Positions 7,759-16,388 are shown, counted from the stretch's first letter. The stretch is 64,000 bases of DNA from Actinocatenispora sera (GCF_018324685.1 NZ_AP023354.1:2790001-2854000), one strand, 5' to 3'. Numbers and translations are program-made. Notes: generated from the letters alone by a model not told the origin.

Positions 7759-8592
7759 GTGCGCGTGAGTGGCAGGCTGCGCGCCGTCGCGGCGGCGAAC
7801 GAGCAGATCGTCGCCGACGGCCGGTACACGACCGATGCCGGTACGACGGTGGACGTGCGGCCGGCGCTGGCCGCGGCGATGGCGGGCACCGTGAGCCATC
7901 CGCCCGACGAGACGATCGCACCACCGCGACCGGCACCCGGTCATCCGGTGTCGTTCGAGGTGACCGGGGAGGGCAGCTTGCAGGCCGCCGGCCGGCTGCA
8001 TCGCGGCGGCACCACGGCGATCGCCGTGTTGAACTTCGCCTCGGCCCGCAACCCGGGCGGCGGCTACCTCGGCGGCGCCAAGGCCCAGGAAGAGGACCTG
8101 TGCCGGCACGCCCTGCTGTATCCCTGCCTGCTGGCGGCACCGGACTACTACGCCGCACACCGTGCCTCGTCCGACCTGCGCTACAGCGACCGGGTCATCT
8201 GGTCGCCGGAGGTACCGGTGGTTCGTGGCGACGACGGCCGGCTGCTGGAAAGGCCGTACCCGGTGTCGTTCCTGACCTCGCCGGCGCCCAACGCCGGAGA
8301 GCTGCTGCGCCGGGATCCCGCTGCCGGACAGGAGATCCCGCAGATCCTGCGGCGGCGCGCGGCCCGGGTACTGGCGGTGGCCGCGCACCACGGCGCCCGC
8401 CAGCTGGTACTCGGTGCCTGGGGCTGCGGCGTGTTCCGCAACGATCCGAACCAGGTCGCCGACGCGTTCCACGCCGCGCTGACCGGCGCCTTCGCGGGTG
8501 CGTTCGAACGCGTGGTCTTCGCGATCTGGGACCGGTCCGCCGACTCCGCCAACCGGGCCGCGTTCGCCGCTCGCTTCGGGCCCGCGGCATAG
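7759..8592 (+). CDS. TIGR02452-type macrodomain protein, bacterial PARG-like ADP-ribose glycohydrolase
   Basis: This protein of 277 residues has the bacterial poly(ADP-ribose) glycohydrolase signature GGG-X7-QEE in NPGGGYLGGAKAQEEDLC; the second glutamate would be catalytic. It probably removes ADP-ribose chains from proteins in the cytoplasm. The start is GTG at 7759 or 7765, and neither has a ribosome site. The IS right end is only 9 bp before 7759, so the native upstream region has been moved about 1.76 kb away (to before 5991) by the MITE and IS. The coding part appears whole; whether it is still expressed is open. No partner ADP-ribosyltransferase is visible nearby. Confidence 0.85.
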   Translation: MRVSGRLRAVAAANEQIVADGRYTTDAGTTVDVRPALAAAMAGTVSHPPDETIAPPRPAPGHPVSFEVTGEGSLQAAGRLHRGGTTAIAVLNFASARNPGGGYLGGAKAQEEDLCRHALLYPCLLAAPDYYAAHRASSDLRYSDRVIWSPEVPVVRGDDGRLLERPYPVSFLTSPAPNAGELLRRDPAAGQEIPQILRRRAARVLAVAAHHGARQLVLGAWGCGVFRNDPNQVADAFHAALTGAFAGAFERVVFAIWDRSADSANRAAFAARFGPAA

Positions 8593-8639
8593 CAGCCTCG
8601 CGTACGGATCGCCGCTGCTTCACCAGGAGCTCATTGGTT

Positions 8640-9425
8640 TCACCAGGAGCGCAGCAACGTGGCGCTCTGCTCGTCGGCGGGGAAGAACGTCTCGATCGCG
8701 ATCTCGTCGAGGGTGACGTCGCGCGCGGCGCCGAAGACGGTCAGGGCGTGATGCAGCGAGAGGTCACCCTGGTCGGTAGCCAGTACGACCGGGGTGACGA
8801 GGTCGTTGCGGGCGATGGTGCCGGCGTCGGTCTGGTACGGCGTCGACGGCGCCGGGTAGGACTGGAGCTCGTCGAGCAGTTCGGCCAGGCCCTCGGCGCC
8901 GGTGCGGTCCAGCTGCCGGCGCACCCGCCGGAGCGTGTCGGCCCGCCACTGGGCATAGTTGCGTACCTGCTTGGCCAATCCGTCGGGATGCAGCATCGCG
9001 CGCAGCACGTTGACCGGTTGCTGCGGCAGCGCGGGGGCGAGCCGGTCGAGCAGCCGTTGCATCGGCTGGTTGGCGGCCAGCAGATCCCAGCGCACGTTGA
9101 TCGCCATGGCCGGATTCGGCTCGTGGCCGCGCAGCACGGCCTCGATGGCGGTACGGGCGATGCCGAGGTCGGCAAGCGGTCGTTCGGCGTACGGCGGTGC
9201 GTATCCGGCGGCGAGGTAGAAGCTGTTGCGTTCCCGCAGCGGCACGTCGAACTCGTCGCAGAGCCGTTCGATCATGTCGCGGCTGGGATTCGCGCGCCCG
9301 GTCTCGATGAAGCTCAGGTGCCGGGCCGACAGGCCGGCCGCCGTCGAGACGTCCAGTTGCGACCGGCGCCGGTGCTCGCGCCATCGGCGAACCAGCTGCC
9401 CGACCGGTTGCGGCGTGACTGTCAT
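8640..9425 (-). CDS. XRE-family regulator with MmyB-like ligand-binding domain
   Basis: This 261-residue regulator has an N-terminal helix-turn-helix (about residues 8-65: LVRRWREHRRRSQLDVSTAAG then SARHLSFIETGRANPSR) and a C-terminal MmyB-like PAS-type domain (WDLLAANQPMQRLL ... NYAQWRADTLRRV), which in this family binds a small hydrophobic ligand such as a fatty acid. ATG at 9425 (MTVTPQPVGQL) is used since the longer reading adds an unlike basic leader. It is divergent from the DrrAB-type exporter; the palindrome TACCTCGCAGGTA at 9473 between them is the likely operator. Confidence 0.88.
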   Translation of the reverse strand: MTVTPQPVGQLVRRWREHRRRSQLDVSTAAGLSARHLSFIETGRANPSRDMIERLCDEFDVPLRERNSFYLAAGYAPPYAERPLADLGIARTAIEAVLRGHEPNPAMAINVRWDLLAANQPMQRLLDRLAPALPQQPVNVLRAMLHPDGLAKQVRNYAQWRADTLRRVRRQLDRTGAEGLAELLDELQSYPAPSTPYQTDAGTIARNDLVTPVVLATDQGDLSLHHALTVFGAARDVTLDEIAIETFFPADEQSATLLRSW

Positions 9426-9472
9426 GGCACCAGGTTGCCGTGCGGGTCGGGCTCCGGACAACTACCTCGCAG

Positions 9473-9485
9473 GTAATCGACACGA
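9473..9485. promoter_or_regulatory. Operator candidate for the XRE regulator
   Basis: TACCTCGCAGGTA is a perfect 5-bp-arm palindrome with a 3-bp centre in the divergent 9426-9572 spacer. Its place, 48 bp before the regulator start and 88 bp before the exporter start, suits control of both. Confidence 0.6.
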
Positions 9486-9572
9486 CGCAGCCGTTGGTGA
9501 TCCTCTGGATCCCGTTCGCCGTGTGATGACTGCCGTCTGGCGTCAGCGGTACGGACCAGTGAAGGGATCGTC

Positions 9573-10547
9573 GTGGATCACGTGTTCGAAGCCGAGGGCC
9601 TGGTGAAGCGATTCGGCCGAACGACCGCCCTGGCCGGGATCGACCTTGCCGCCGCACCGGGCTCGGTGCTCGGCGTGCTGGGCCCCAACGGTGCGGGCAA
9701 GACCACCGCGGTACGCATCCTGGCGACGTTGCTGCAGCCCGACGAGGGGCGGGCGAGCGTCGCCGGGCACGACGTCGTACGCGACGCGCCGCGGGTGCGC
9801 GAGCTGATCGGCCTGACCGGGCAGTACGCGTCGGTGGACGAGGACCTCACCGCGCTGGAGAACCTCGTACTCATCGGTCAGCTGCTCAACCTGCGTCGGC
9901 GCGAAGCCCGGTCCCGGGCCCGGCAGCTGCTGGACCGGTACGGGCTCGGCGAGGTCGCGGGCCGGAAGGTGGCGACGTTCTCCGGCGGGATGCGGCGCCG
10001 GCTCGACCTGGCCGCCAGCATGATCGGCAACCCGGCCGTGGTGTACCTCGACGAGCCGACCACCGGCCTGGATCCCGGCAAGCGCGGTGACGTGTGGCGC
10101 ATGATCCGGGCCATGACCCGCGACGGCGGGGCGGTCCTGCTCACCACCCAGTACCTGGAGGAGGCCGATGCGCTGGCCGACGACATCGTGGTCATCGATC
10201 ACGGGCGGGTGATCGCGCACGGTACCGCCGCGCAGCTGAAGGCTCTGGTCGGCGGGCACACGATCGAGGTGCGTCCCACCGACCCGGCCCGCCTGGGAGA
10301 GGTGATCACCATCCTCGGTGCGGTCGCCGGCCACCCGGCCGAGACACCGCGGCGTGACGTGGCGACCGTGCAGGTCGGTGGCGAGGCGGCCCTCGACGAA
10401 ACGGTACGTCGGTTGCAGACCGCGGGCATCGGTGTGGCCGAGTTGGCGATGCGGCTGCCGAGCCTGGACGAGGTGTTCCTCGCGCTCACTGGCCACAGCA
10501 CCGAACAGCAGGACGAATCCGGTACCGGCAAGGAGGATGCGGCGTGA
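9573..10547 (+). CDS. ABC exporter ATP-binding protein, DrrA type
   Basis: This 324-residue ATPase carries Walker A GPNGAGKTTAVR (about residues 39-50), the signature FSGGMRRRLDLA, Walker B VVYLDEPTTGLD and an H-loop region with TTQYLEEADALAD, plus a C-terminal DrrA-type extension ending near DEVFLALTGHST. Such proteins power export of lipophilic drugs or antibiotics together with an ABC-2 permease. The GTG start follows GAAGGGA. Its stop overlaps the permease start by 4 bp (10544-10547). The divergent XRE regulator probably controls it. Substrate cannot be told from sequence. Confidence 0.92.
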   Translation: MDHVFEAEGLVKRFGRTTALAGIDLAAAPGSVLGVLGPNGAGKTTAVRILATLLQPDEGRASVAGHDVVRDAPRVRELIGLTGQYASVDEDLTALENLVLIGQLLNLRRREARSRARQLLDRYGLGEVAGRKVATFSGGMRRRLDLAASMIGNPAVVYLDEPTTGLDPGKRGDVWRMIRAMTRDGGAVLLTTQYLEEADALADDIVVIDHGRVIAHGTAAQLKALVGGHTIEVRPTDPARLGEVITILGAVAGHPAETPRRDVATVQVGGEAALDETVRRLQTAGIGVAELAMRLPSLDEVFLALTGHSTEQQDESGTGKEDAA

Positions 10548-11374
10548 ACGACACGGCGACCCCCACGACGACGGCGCCCGCGGGCGTGGGTGTGCGGACG
10601 TTTCCGGCCCGGCGGGGCGCGCTGCTGTTCCACAGCCTGGCGCTCGCGCGACGCAATCTTGCCAAGGTCAGGCGAAACCCCGTCAGCATCGGGGATGCGG
10701 TCCTCGCGCCGGTGCTCTTCCTGGTGGTGTTCGTCTACCTGTTCGGCGGCGCCGTCGGTGGCTCCACGCACGCGTACCTGCAGCGCACGCTGCCGGCGAT
10801 CCTCGTACTGGCGGCGATCATGGCGGGGATGATCGCCACCGGCGTCAACCTGTCCATCGACATCAAGAAGGGGATCTTCGATCGCTTCCGGAGCCTGCCC
10901 ATCGGTCGGTCGGCGCCGCTGATCGGCTCCGTGCTGGCGGATGTCGTGCGCTACCTGGTGACTGTCGCGACGGTGTTCGTGGTGGGGTTCCTGATGGGCT
11001 TCCGGGTCCAGACCAGCCCGCTGGCGGCGCTGGCGGCGGCCGGTGTCACCATCGCGTTCGGCATGGCGCTCAGCTGGGTGTGGGTGCTGCTGGCGATGGT
11101 CATCAGGGAGACGACGCTGGTGCAGACGATCGTGTCGCTGAGCATCTTCCCCCTCGCCTTCGGCACCGACATGGTGGCACCCGTCGACACCCTGCCCGGC
11201 TGGCTCCAGGCCTGGGCACGGATCAACCCGATCGAACACACCATGGCGGCCTCCCGCGGCCTGCTCATCGGTGGTGACACCGCCGTACCGGCCGTCGAAT
11301 CGCTGCTGTGGTCGATCGGCCTCGTCGCCGTGTTCGCCCCGCTGGCGGTCGTCGCCTACCGCCGTCGCACCTGA
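10544..11374 (+). CDS. ABC-2 type permease, DrrB type
   Basis: This 276-residue membrane protein has six predicted transmembrane segments and the ABC-2 core: the cytosolic helix GIFDRFRSLPIGRSAPLIGSV, which contacts the ATPase, and the late FPLAFGTDMVAP...WARINPIEH segment typical of daunorubicin-resistance permeases. It starts inside the ATPase stop codon, so the two subunits are made together. With the ATPase it forms the exporter in the cell membrane. Confidence 0.92.
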   Translation: MNDTATPTTTAPAGVGVRTFPARRGALLFHSLALARRNLAKVRRNPVSIGDAVLAPVLFLVVFVYLFGGAVGGSTHAYLQRTLPAILVLAAIMAGMIATGVNLSIDIKKGIFDRFRSLPIGRSAPLIGSVLADVVRYLVTVATVFVVGFLMGFRVQTSPLAALAAAGVTIAFGMALSWVWVLLAMVIRETTLVQTIVSLSIFPLAFGTDMVAPVDTLPGWLQAWARINPIEHTMAASRGLLIGGDTAVPAVESLLWSIGLVAVFAPLAVVAYRRRT

Positions 11375-11544
11375 GACCCGGCGCCCATCGTCTCGGTGCC
11401 GAACCGGTTCCGCCGGTGCACGTTTCGACCCGGTGCGGCTGGGTAGCCTGGGGCCGCCTCGGCGGTCCAACACGTGGCTGTCGGGGCCACATCCGCCGGC
11501 CGAACGGATCTGTCCGGTGGCCGCGCCGCGTGGCGCCGGCGTGG

Positions 11545-11976
11545 TCAGTCTCGCTGGCGGTCGATGGCCATCCTGCCCGTCGCGCCCGCCGCCAACGCCG
11601 CGGCGGCCGTGTCGTCCGGGGCATCCGTCGGGACGACCAACAGCCTGATGCGGTCACCATCGAGGAAGTTGACGGTCAACAGCTGGCCATCGAGCATGCC
11701 GAGCAGCCGCATCCGCACCCACACGCCATCGATGCGGATCCGCATCGGGGATCGGTCCCAACCGGAGCGGCCGGCAGAGACCCAGCTTGCCCCGCCGAGG
11801 CCGGAGGCCCTGCGCAGCCCGGCGAGCAACGGAGGCAGCTCGACCCCGAGATCCCGGGAGTACGGCCACCACGCGCCGTCGATGGAGCCGCCGGACGGCC
11901 GATCGGCCAGCGCCAGCCGAAGCTCCGGACCATGGCCGTCGATCGGCTCGGGCTGGCGCCTCGAGTCACTGAACAT
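11545..11976 (-). CDS. DUF5994 family protein
   Basis: This 143-residue protein has the DUF5994 pattern: RLALADRPSGGSIDGAWWPYSRDLGVELPPLL near the N-terminus, then WVRMRLLGMLDGQLLTVNFLDGDRIRLLVVP, and an Ala-rich tail. The family is common in actinobacteria as small cytosolic proteins of unknown function, often in several copies. ATG at 11976 has GAGAGGGGG a few bases before it. It converges on the exporter permease and is divergent from the ECF sigma factor. No motif allows a functional claim. Confidence 0.82.
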   Translation of the reverse strand: MFSDSRRQPEPIDGHGPELRLALADRPSGGSIDGAWWPYSRDLGVELPPLLAGLRRASGLGGASWVSAGRSGWDRSPMRIRIDGVWVRMRLLGMLDGQLLTVNFLDGDRIRLLVVPTDAPDDTAAAALAAGATGRMAIDRQRD

Positions 11977-12412
11977 GGCAACAATCCCCCTCTCGCGCCG
12001 ACGCCGCAGGTCGACGGCGCCGTCCCGCACATCGCGTCGGATCGGGCTCACCGGTTGCGGCGCGACGTCGCCGACGCGCCGGCAATGGAGAAGGGAATAG
12101 TCACGCGACACGGCATATCGCCGCGACCACGACGATCGGTTCTCATCGTCCCCGGTGCCGGTTCGACCAAGCGTGCCACCGGGGTCTGGGACGACTTCTC
12201 GAACAGTACTCCTGGCACCACCGCGGGTGTCAGGCGTCGAATGTGCGTTCTTCCCGCTCGGCGAGCCGGATTCGGGCGCGGCGGCGGGGATGGCGTGCGC
12301 CGCGCGGGTGGAGCGGCGGCTCAACGAGCTCCCGGCGCCACGGCGTCGGTCAACTACGCGACCCGGAGTGCGGCTGTCGGGGAGCCACTGGGCGGGTGCG
12401 GATACTGGAGCG
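11977..12412. other. 436-bp divergent intergenic region
   Basis: It separates DUF5994 (minus) from the ECF sigma factor (plus) and must hold both promoters. An in-frame extension of the sigma gene to 12155 exists but shows no conserved protein features. No clear repeat or palindrome was found. Confidence 0.5.
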
Positions 12413-13345
12413 ATGGACGCGGAGGACCTGGAGGGGTTCCTGAGCGAACGTCGCCGTGACCTGTGGGCGTTCTGCTACCAGATGCTCGGTTCACCGTTCG
12501 ATGCCGACGATGCGGTGCAGGACGTCGGTGAGCGGGCGTGGCGGGCCCGGGACGGTTTCGACCCGGCCCGGGGGACGCCCGCCGGCTGGGTGTTCCGCAT
12601 CGCGCGCAACGTCTGCGTGGACCGGCTGCGCGGTGCCGCCCGGCGTACGTTGCCGCGCGATCTGGGCAGCCCCGACCTGGAGGTGGGTGCCCCGCTGGTA
12701 CCGCGGTTCGATGTGCCGTGGCTGCAGCCGGCACCCTCGAGCTGGCTGGGCGACGACGACACGGCCGATGCGGTGGTCCGCGGAAGCGAGGTACGGCTCG
12801 CGGTGACCGCCCTGCTGCAGACCATGCCCGCACAACAGCGGGCCGCCTTCGTACTGCGCGAGGTTCTGGGCTACCCGGCCGCGGACGCCGCCGCGGCGCT
12901 CGATCTGTCGGTACCCGCGGTGAACTCCGCGCTGCAACGCGCCCGGGCCCGGCTCGCGCAGTCGGGACTCGACGGCCAGCCGAGCCCGCGGCCGGTCGAG
13001 CGGTCGCGGGTCGAGCAGTACGCGCAGGCCCTGGCGGCGGGGGATGCCGCGGCGCTGGAGAAGCTGGTGGCCGCCGATGTGGTCCTGGAGATGCCGCCGG
13101 TGCCGCAGTGGTCGCGGGGCCGGGAGCCGTACCGGGCGTTCATGGAGCACCTGTTCGGCTGGCGCGGCCGCCGATGGGAGACGCGGCCGGTGTCGGCCAA
13201 CCATCAGCCCGGGCTGCTCGCGTACCTGGTCGGCGACGAGGGCCCGCGTCCGCACACCGTCCAGCTGTTCACGGCCGGGCCGAACGGGCTGCTCGACCAC
13301 GTGCTGGTCTACCAGGATCCACGCCTGTTCGGCCTTTTCGAGTAG
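12413..13345 (+). CDS. ECF sigma factor with C-terminal SnoaL-like domain (SigG/TIGR02960-like)
   Basis: This 310-residue protein has region 2 (WAFCYQMLGSPFDADDAVQDV, then GWVFRIARNVCVDRLRG), region 4 (LPAQQR-like MPAQQRAAFVLREVLGYPAADAAAALDLSVPAVNSALQRAR) and then a SnoaL-like tail (about 200-310: RVEQYAQALAAGDAAALEKLVAADVVLEMPPVPQW). In this class the tail modulates the sigma factor in place of a separate anti-sigma protein, and none is adjacent. ATG at 12413 has GGAG seven bases upstream. A RibD-like reductase follows 74 bp later and may be a target. Confidence 0.88.
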   Translation: MDAEDLEGFLSERRRDLWAFCYQMLGSPFDADDAVQDVGERAWRARDGFDPARGTPAGWVFRIARNVCVDRLRGAARRTLPRDLGSPDLEVGAPLVPRFDVPWLQPAPSSWLGDDDTADAVVRGSEVRLAVTALLQTMPAQQRAAFVLREVLGYPAADAAAALDLSVPAVNSALQRARARLAQSGLDGQPSPRPVERSRVEQYAQALAAGDAAALEKLVAADVVLEMPPVPQWSRGREPYRAFMEHLFGWRGRRWETRPVSANHQPGLLAYLVGDEGPRPHTVQLFTAGPNGLLDHVLVYQDPRLFGLFE

Positions 13346-13419
13346 CAGCGATGAGTTCGGGACCGCCCGCTCGTAGGTAGCGGTGACCACACCACACACC
13401 TACGACAGGAGACCCGATC

Positions 13420-13980
13420 ATGGGGCGACTGATCATCGTTTCGTTCACCACCCTCGACGGAGTGGTGGAGGACCCCGACGGCAGCGACGGCACCCCGTAC
13501 GGGGGTTGGGCGATGCGCCACGGCCCGCAGGGCGTGGCCGGCGACAAGTTCCGCCTCGGCCCCATCCTCGACCGGGGCACGCTGCTGTTCGGCCGACGGA
13601 CCTGGGACCTCTTCCGTACCCTGTGGCCGACCCGGGACGACGCCTTCTCCCGCGCGATGAACGCCGCCACCAAGGCCGTGGTCACCCACCGGCCGGTGGA
13701 CGAGGCGCAGTGGCAGAACTCGCGCGCGGTCGACCAGCCCCTCACCGAGTGGGTCGCGACGACGCGGCCCGCCGGGGACATCGTGGTCATCGGCAGCCAG
13801 TCGGTGGTGGCCGAGCTGGCCGGCAACGACCTCGTCGACGAGTACCGGTTGCTGCAGTTTCCGACGGTCCTGGGCGCCGGGCGGCGGCTGTTCCCCGCAG
13901 CGCGGCAGCTCCGGCTCACCAGCGCCGAGCAGGTCGGCCCGGCGACGTTGACCGTCCTGGTGCCCGAGGGGCGCGACTGA
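13420..13980 (+). CDS. RibD C-terminal/dihydrofolate reductase-fold protein
   Basis: This 186-residue protein has the fold of the RibD reductase domain: MGRLIIVSFTTLDGVVEDP at the start, GRRTWDLF in the middle, and IVVIGSQSVVAEL plus PTVLGAGRRLF near the end, the NADPH and substrate sites. Stand-alone members are common in actinobacteria, usually without known substrate, and do not replace dihydrofolate reductase. AGGAG precedes the ATG. It follows the sigma factor, with which such proteins are often paired. Confidence 0.85.
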   Translation: MGRLIIVSFTTLDGVVEDPDGSDGTPYGGWAMRHGPQGVAGDKFRLGPILDRGTLLFGRRTWDLFRTLWPTRDDAFSRAMNAATKAVVTHRPVDEAQWQNSRAVDQPLTEWVATTRPAGDIVVIGSQSVVAELAGNDLVDEYRLLQFPTVLGAGRRLFPAARQLRLTSAEQVGPATLTVLVPEGRD

Positions 13981-13989
13981 CGCGTGGCC

Positions 13990-14014
13990 GGCGGCCCGAC
14001 CCGTCCGGGCCGCC
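13990..14014. terminator. Stem-loop between convergent genes
   Basis: GGCGGCCC (13990-13997) pairs with GGGCCGCC (14007-14014) across a 9-nt loop, between the stops of the RibD-like gene (13980) and the MOSC gene (14022). There is no T run, as is common in high-GC hosts. Confidence 0.6.
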
Positions 14015-14021
14015 CGGCGGG

Positions 14022-14861
14022 TCACTGCATCGTGACCGGGTCGCCGACGCGGACCGGGCCTGCGGTCAGCACTTTCAGGTAGACGCCGACACAGGTCAGC
14101 GAGCCCAGCGTCAGGACCGGGATCCGGTGCTCGCGGGCGACCGCCCGCATCAGCGTCGGATCCGCCGGCAACTCGCCATGCGCCAGCGTGGGCACCACGC
14201 ACCGCGGCGTGGGCACGATGGCCTCCAGCACCGTCTCGCCGATCCGGATCCGCCGGCCGGGCCACTCGTCTTCGGGGAAACCCTCGACCGATCCGGTGTC
14301 GATGACCAGATTGGGCCGGAACCGCCGCGGGTCGAAGTCGGGCCCCGGCGCTCGCCCGCGCAGGGTCTGCAACGTCGAGGTGGTCACGGCGTGCAGGGCG
14401 CCGAAGTCGAGGAAGCTGCCGGCCGCGATCCCCACCGAGGTGACCCGCGTGCCGGTCGCGTCGAGCACCGAATCGGCCAGCGCCGACTGGGGCGCGCCAC
14501 CGTCGTAGTCCGGCACCGCCCGCTCGAGCCGAGCCTGTCGTGGCGGCTGGTCCGACATCCGGGCGGGCCGGCCCAGCAGTTCCGACAAGCGCTGGTCCAG
14601 CTCGGCCGCTCCGGCCACGTGGGCGCTCCCGTCCGGGAGCACGACGTCGACCCGGGAGTCCCCGCCCTGGCTCGCGCGGCAGGCCAGCAGCGGCCCCCAC
14701 TTCCGCGGATGCTTGGCGCTGCCGACGGCACCCGAGCCGTCGAGTACGGCGAAGGCCCGGTCACCGGCCAGCCCGCCGGAACCGACCGTACCGGCGGGCA
14801 GGTCCTCGCCCAGCATCGACTTCACCGGGTACCGGCGGATCCGCGTCACCGTGCCGATCAT
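14022..14861 (-). CDS. MOSC domain protein with MOSC N-terminal barrel
   Basis: This 279-residue protein has the MOSC N-terminal domain (IGTVTRIRRYPVKSMLGEDL, about residues 1-110) and a C-terminal MOSC domain (about 120-275) ending in GVYLKVLTAGPVRVGDPVTM. MOSC proteins carry or transfer sulfur to a molybdenum cofactor; stand-alone ones often reduce N-hydroxylated compounds. ATG at 14861 is preferred since GGGAGA precedes it. It is alone on its strand here. A molybdoenzyme gene lies far away at 57831 in the same window, with no sign of linkage. Confidence 0.85.
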   Translation of the reverse strand: MIGTVTRIRRYPVKSMLGEDLPAGTVGSGGLAGDRAFAVLDGSGAVGSAKHPRKWGPLLACRASQGGDSRVDVVLPDGSAHVAGAAELDQRLSELLGRPARMSDQPPRQARLERAVPDYDGGAPQSALADSVLDATGTRVTSVGIAAGSFLDFGALHAVTTSTLQTLRGRAPGPDFDPRRFRPNLVIDTGSVEGFPEDEWPGRRIRIGETVLEAIVPTPRCVVPTLAHGELPADPTLMRAVAREHRIPVLTLGSLTCVGVYLKVLTAGPVRVGDPVTMQ

Positions 14862-14940
14862 CGCTTCTCCCGTCGTGGCGTACGCGTCGATCATGCCCGC
14901 CGCCCGCAGGCAGCGACCCGGCGGGCAGACCGCCGGGTCC

Positions 14941-14990
14941 CTGCCGCGGGTCGCGGTCAGCAGTACTGCCGCGGGTCGCGGTCAGCAGTA
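14941..14990. repeat. Exact 25-bp tandem duplication
   Basis: The 25-bp unit beginning CTGCCGCGGGTCGCGGTCAG occurs twice in direct succession at 14941 and 14966, with the next CTG starting a third. It lies between the MOSC start and the MerR stop, in no gene, and each unit contains an AGTACT-like step. Confidence 0.9.
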
Positions 14991-15054
14991 CTGGCGCGGC
15001 CGGTTGCGAACCACCAGCGAGGTGGTGCCGTACGCGCGCTGGGCGTCCAGCCGA

Positions 15055-15435
15055 TCACCTCGGCGATTCGCCCGCGGCGGCGACCGGGGGCTTGCCGTTG
15101 ATGATGGCTTCCAACAGCTCGCGGGACAGTTGCAGTTCCTCGATCGCGGCGCTGATTCGCCGATGCTCGCCGGCGAGGTCGGCGCGCATCTGTGGGCAGG
15201 TCGGCGCCAGGAAACCGCCATCACTGGTGATGCACGGCAACACGCTCGCAATGACACCGGTGGACAGCCCGGCGGTCAGCAGCGACCGGATGCGGCGCAC
15301 CGTCTCCACGTCGGAGTCGGCGTAGCTCCGGTAGCCGCTGGGCAGGCGGCTCGGCTGCAGCAGGCCCTGCTCCTCGTAGTACCGCAACAGCCGCTCGTTG
15401 ACTCCGGTACGGCGGGACAGCTCGCCGATGCGCAT
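15055..15435 (-). CDS. MerR family transcriptional regulator
   Basis: This 126-residue regulator begins MRIGELSRRTGVNERLLRYYEEQGLL, the winged helix of the MerR family, followed by GYRSYADSDVETVRRI and a helical dimer region. Two cysteines (LPCITSDGGFLAPTCPQM) lie in the effector part and could sense thiol-reactive compounds or a metal, though the classic metal-site spacing is not evident. ATG at 15435 is the family start. It is divergent from the oxidoreductase at 15495, and the near-palindrome at 15462 between them fits a MerR operator. Confidence 0.87.
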   Translation of the reverse strand: MRIGELSRRTGVNERLLRYYEEQGLLQPSRLPSGYRSYADSDVETVRRIRSLLTAGLSTGVIASVLPCITSDGGFLAPTCPQMRADLAGEHRRISAAIEELQLSRELLEAIINGKPPVAAAGESPR

Positions 15436-15461
15436 GTGGCCTCCGTCGCAGAAGGTTGACC

Positions 15462-15477
15462 TTGACATCAATGTGAG
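15462..15477. promoter_or_regulatory. MerR-type operator candidate
   Basis: TTGACATCAATGTGAG is an inverted repeat (5 of 7 arm positions pair) in the 59-bp divergent spacer. A TTGACC/TTGACA-like -35 overlaps it, as expected for MerR activators that act on an over-long promoter spacer. Confidence 0.55.
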
Positions 15478-15494
15478 ACTTTACCGTGCCTCTC

Positions 15495-16376
15495 ATGCGA
15501 GCCGTACAGATCGACCGCCATGGCGGTATCGACGTCCTTACGTTGCGCGAGGTGCCGGTCCCAGTCCCGGCCGCCGGCGAGGTCCTCGTCCGCACGATCG
15601 CCAGCAGCATCAACCCGGTGGATTGGAAGACCCGCGCCTGGGACCGCGGCCCGGGCTTCCCGATGACTCTGGGCTGGGATCTGGCCGGCGTGGTCGCAGA
15701 CAGCACCGTGTCGCAGTTCACCCCCGGCGACCGGGTCATCGCGATGTCCGGGCAGCTCGCGACGGGCCTGGGCACCTGGGCGGATCTCCTCGCCGTGCCC
15801 GCGCACATCCTGACCGCGGCGCCGACCCGGCTCTGCCTGGTCGAGGCCGCCGCGCTGCCGCTCGCCGGGCTCACCGCGAGTCAGGCGCTCCAGGCCCTCG
15901 AACCAGTGGCCGGAGAGCGGATTCTGGTGACCGGCGCGGTCGGCGGGGTCGGCTCGCTGGCCGTGCAGCTGGCCCGCCGGTCGGGCGCCCGGGTGGACGG
16001 GCTGGTCTCCCGGCTCGCGCACGTGCCGGCCGCCCGTGAGCTCGGCGCTGAGCTGGTCACCGATCGGGTGGCGGACCTGCCGGCCGCAGCGTACGACGCC
16101 GTCTTCGACACGGCGAGCGTGCACCCGGGGCCGGCGTTGATGCCCGGCGGTCGGTACCTCTCGATCACCGATGACCCGCTGCCGGCAGACATCCGGAGCG
16201 CCGCCAAGATCCAGGTACGCGAGGACGTCCGCGGACTCGCCGGCCTGGTCTCCATGGTCGACGCCAACGAGCTGCGCGTACGCGTCGGCGCCTATCACCG
16301 CGTCGACGACGTGCGCCGGGCGCACGCGGTGTTCGAGGCCGGCGGCCTTGTCGGCAAGGTCGTCCTGACGTTCTGA
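15495..16376 (+). CDS. NADP-dependent medium-chain oxidoreductase (quinone/enone reductase-like)
   Basis: This 293-residue enzyme has a GroES-like N-terminus (MRAVQIDRHGGIDVLTLREV; GWDLAGVV) and a Rossmann fold with LVTGAVGGVGSLAVQLARRSG. It lacks the zinc ligands of alcohol dehydrogenases and should be an NADPH-dependent quinone or enone reductase. ATG at 15495 is taken; a GTG three codons earlier is possible. The promoter lies so near that the message may be almost leaderless. It is divergent from the MerR gene and 12 bp before the PPOX gene, with which it likely forms an operon. Confidence 0.85.
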   Translation: MRAVQIDRHGGIDVLTLREVPVPVPAAGEVLVRTIASSINPVDWKTRAWDRGPGFPMTLGWDLAGVVADSTVSQFTPGDRVIAMSGQLATGLGTWADLLAVPAHILTAAPTRLCLVEAAALPLAGLTASQALQALEPVAGERILVTGAVGGVGSLAVQLARRSGARVDGLVSRLAHVPAARELGAELVTDRVADLPAAAYDAVFDTASVHPGPALMPGGRYLSITDDPLPADIRSAAKIQVREDVRGLAGLVSMVDANELRVRVGAYHRVDDVRRAHAVFEAGGLVGKVVLTF

Positions 16377-16388
16377 GGAGGCACGCCC

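Noticed and set aside
12155-12412. N-terminal extension of the ECF sigma factor
   Set aside because: The added 86 residues show no conserved features; ATG at 12413 has a ribosome site and begins the normal region 2.
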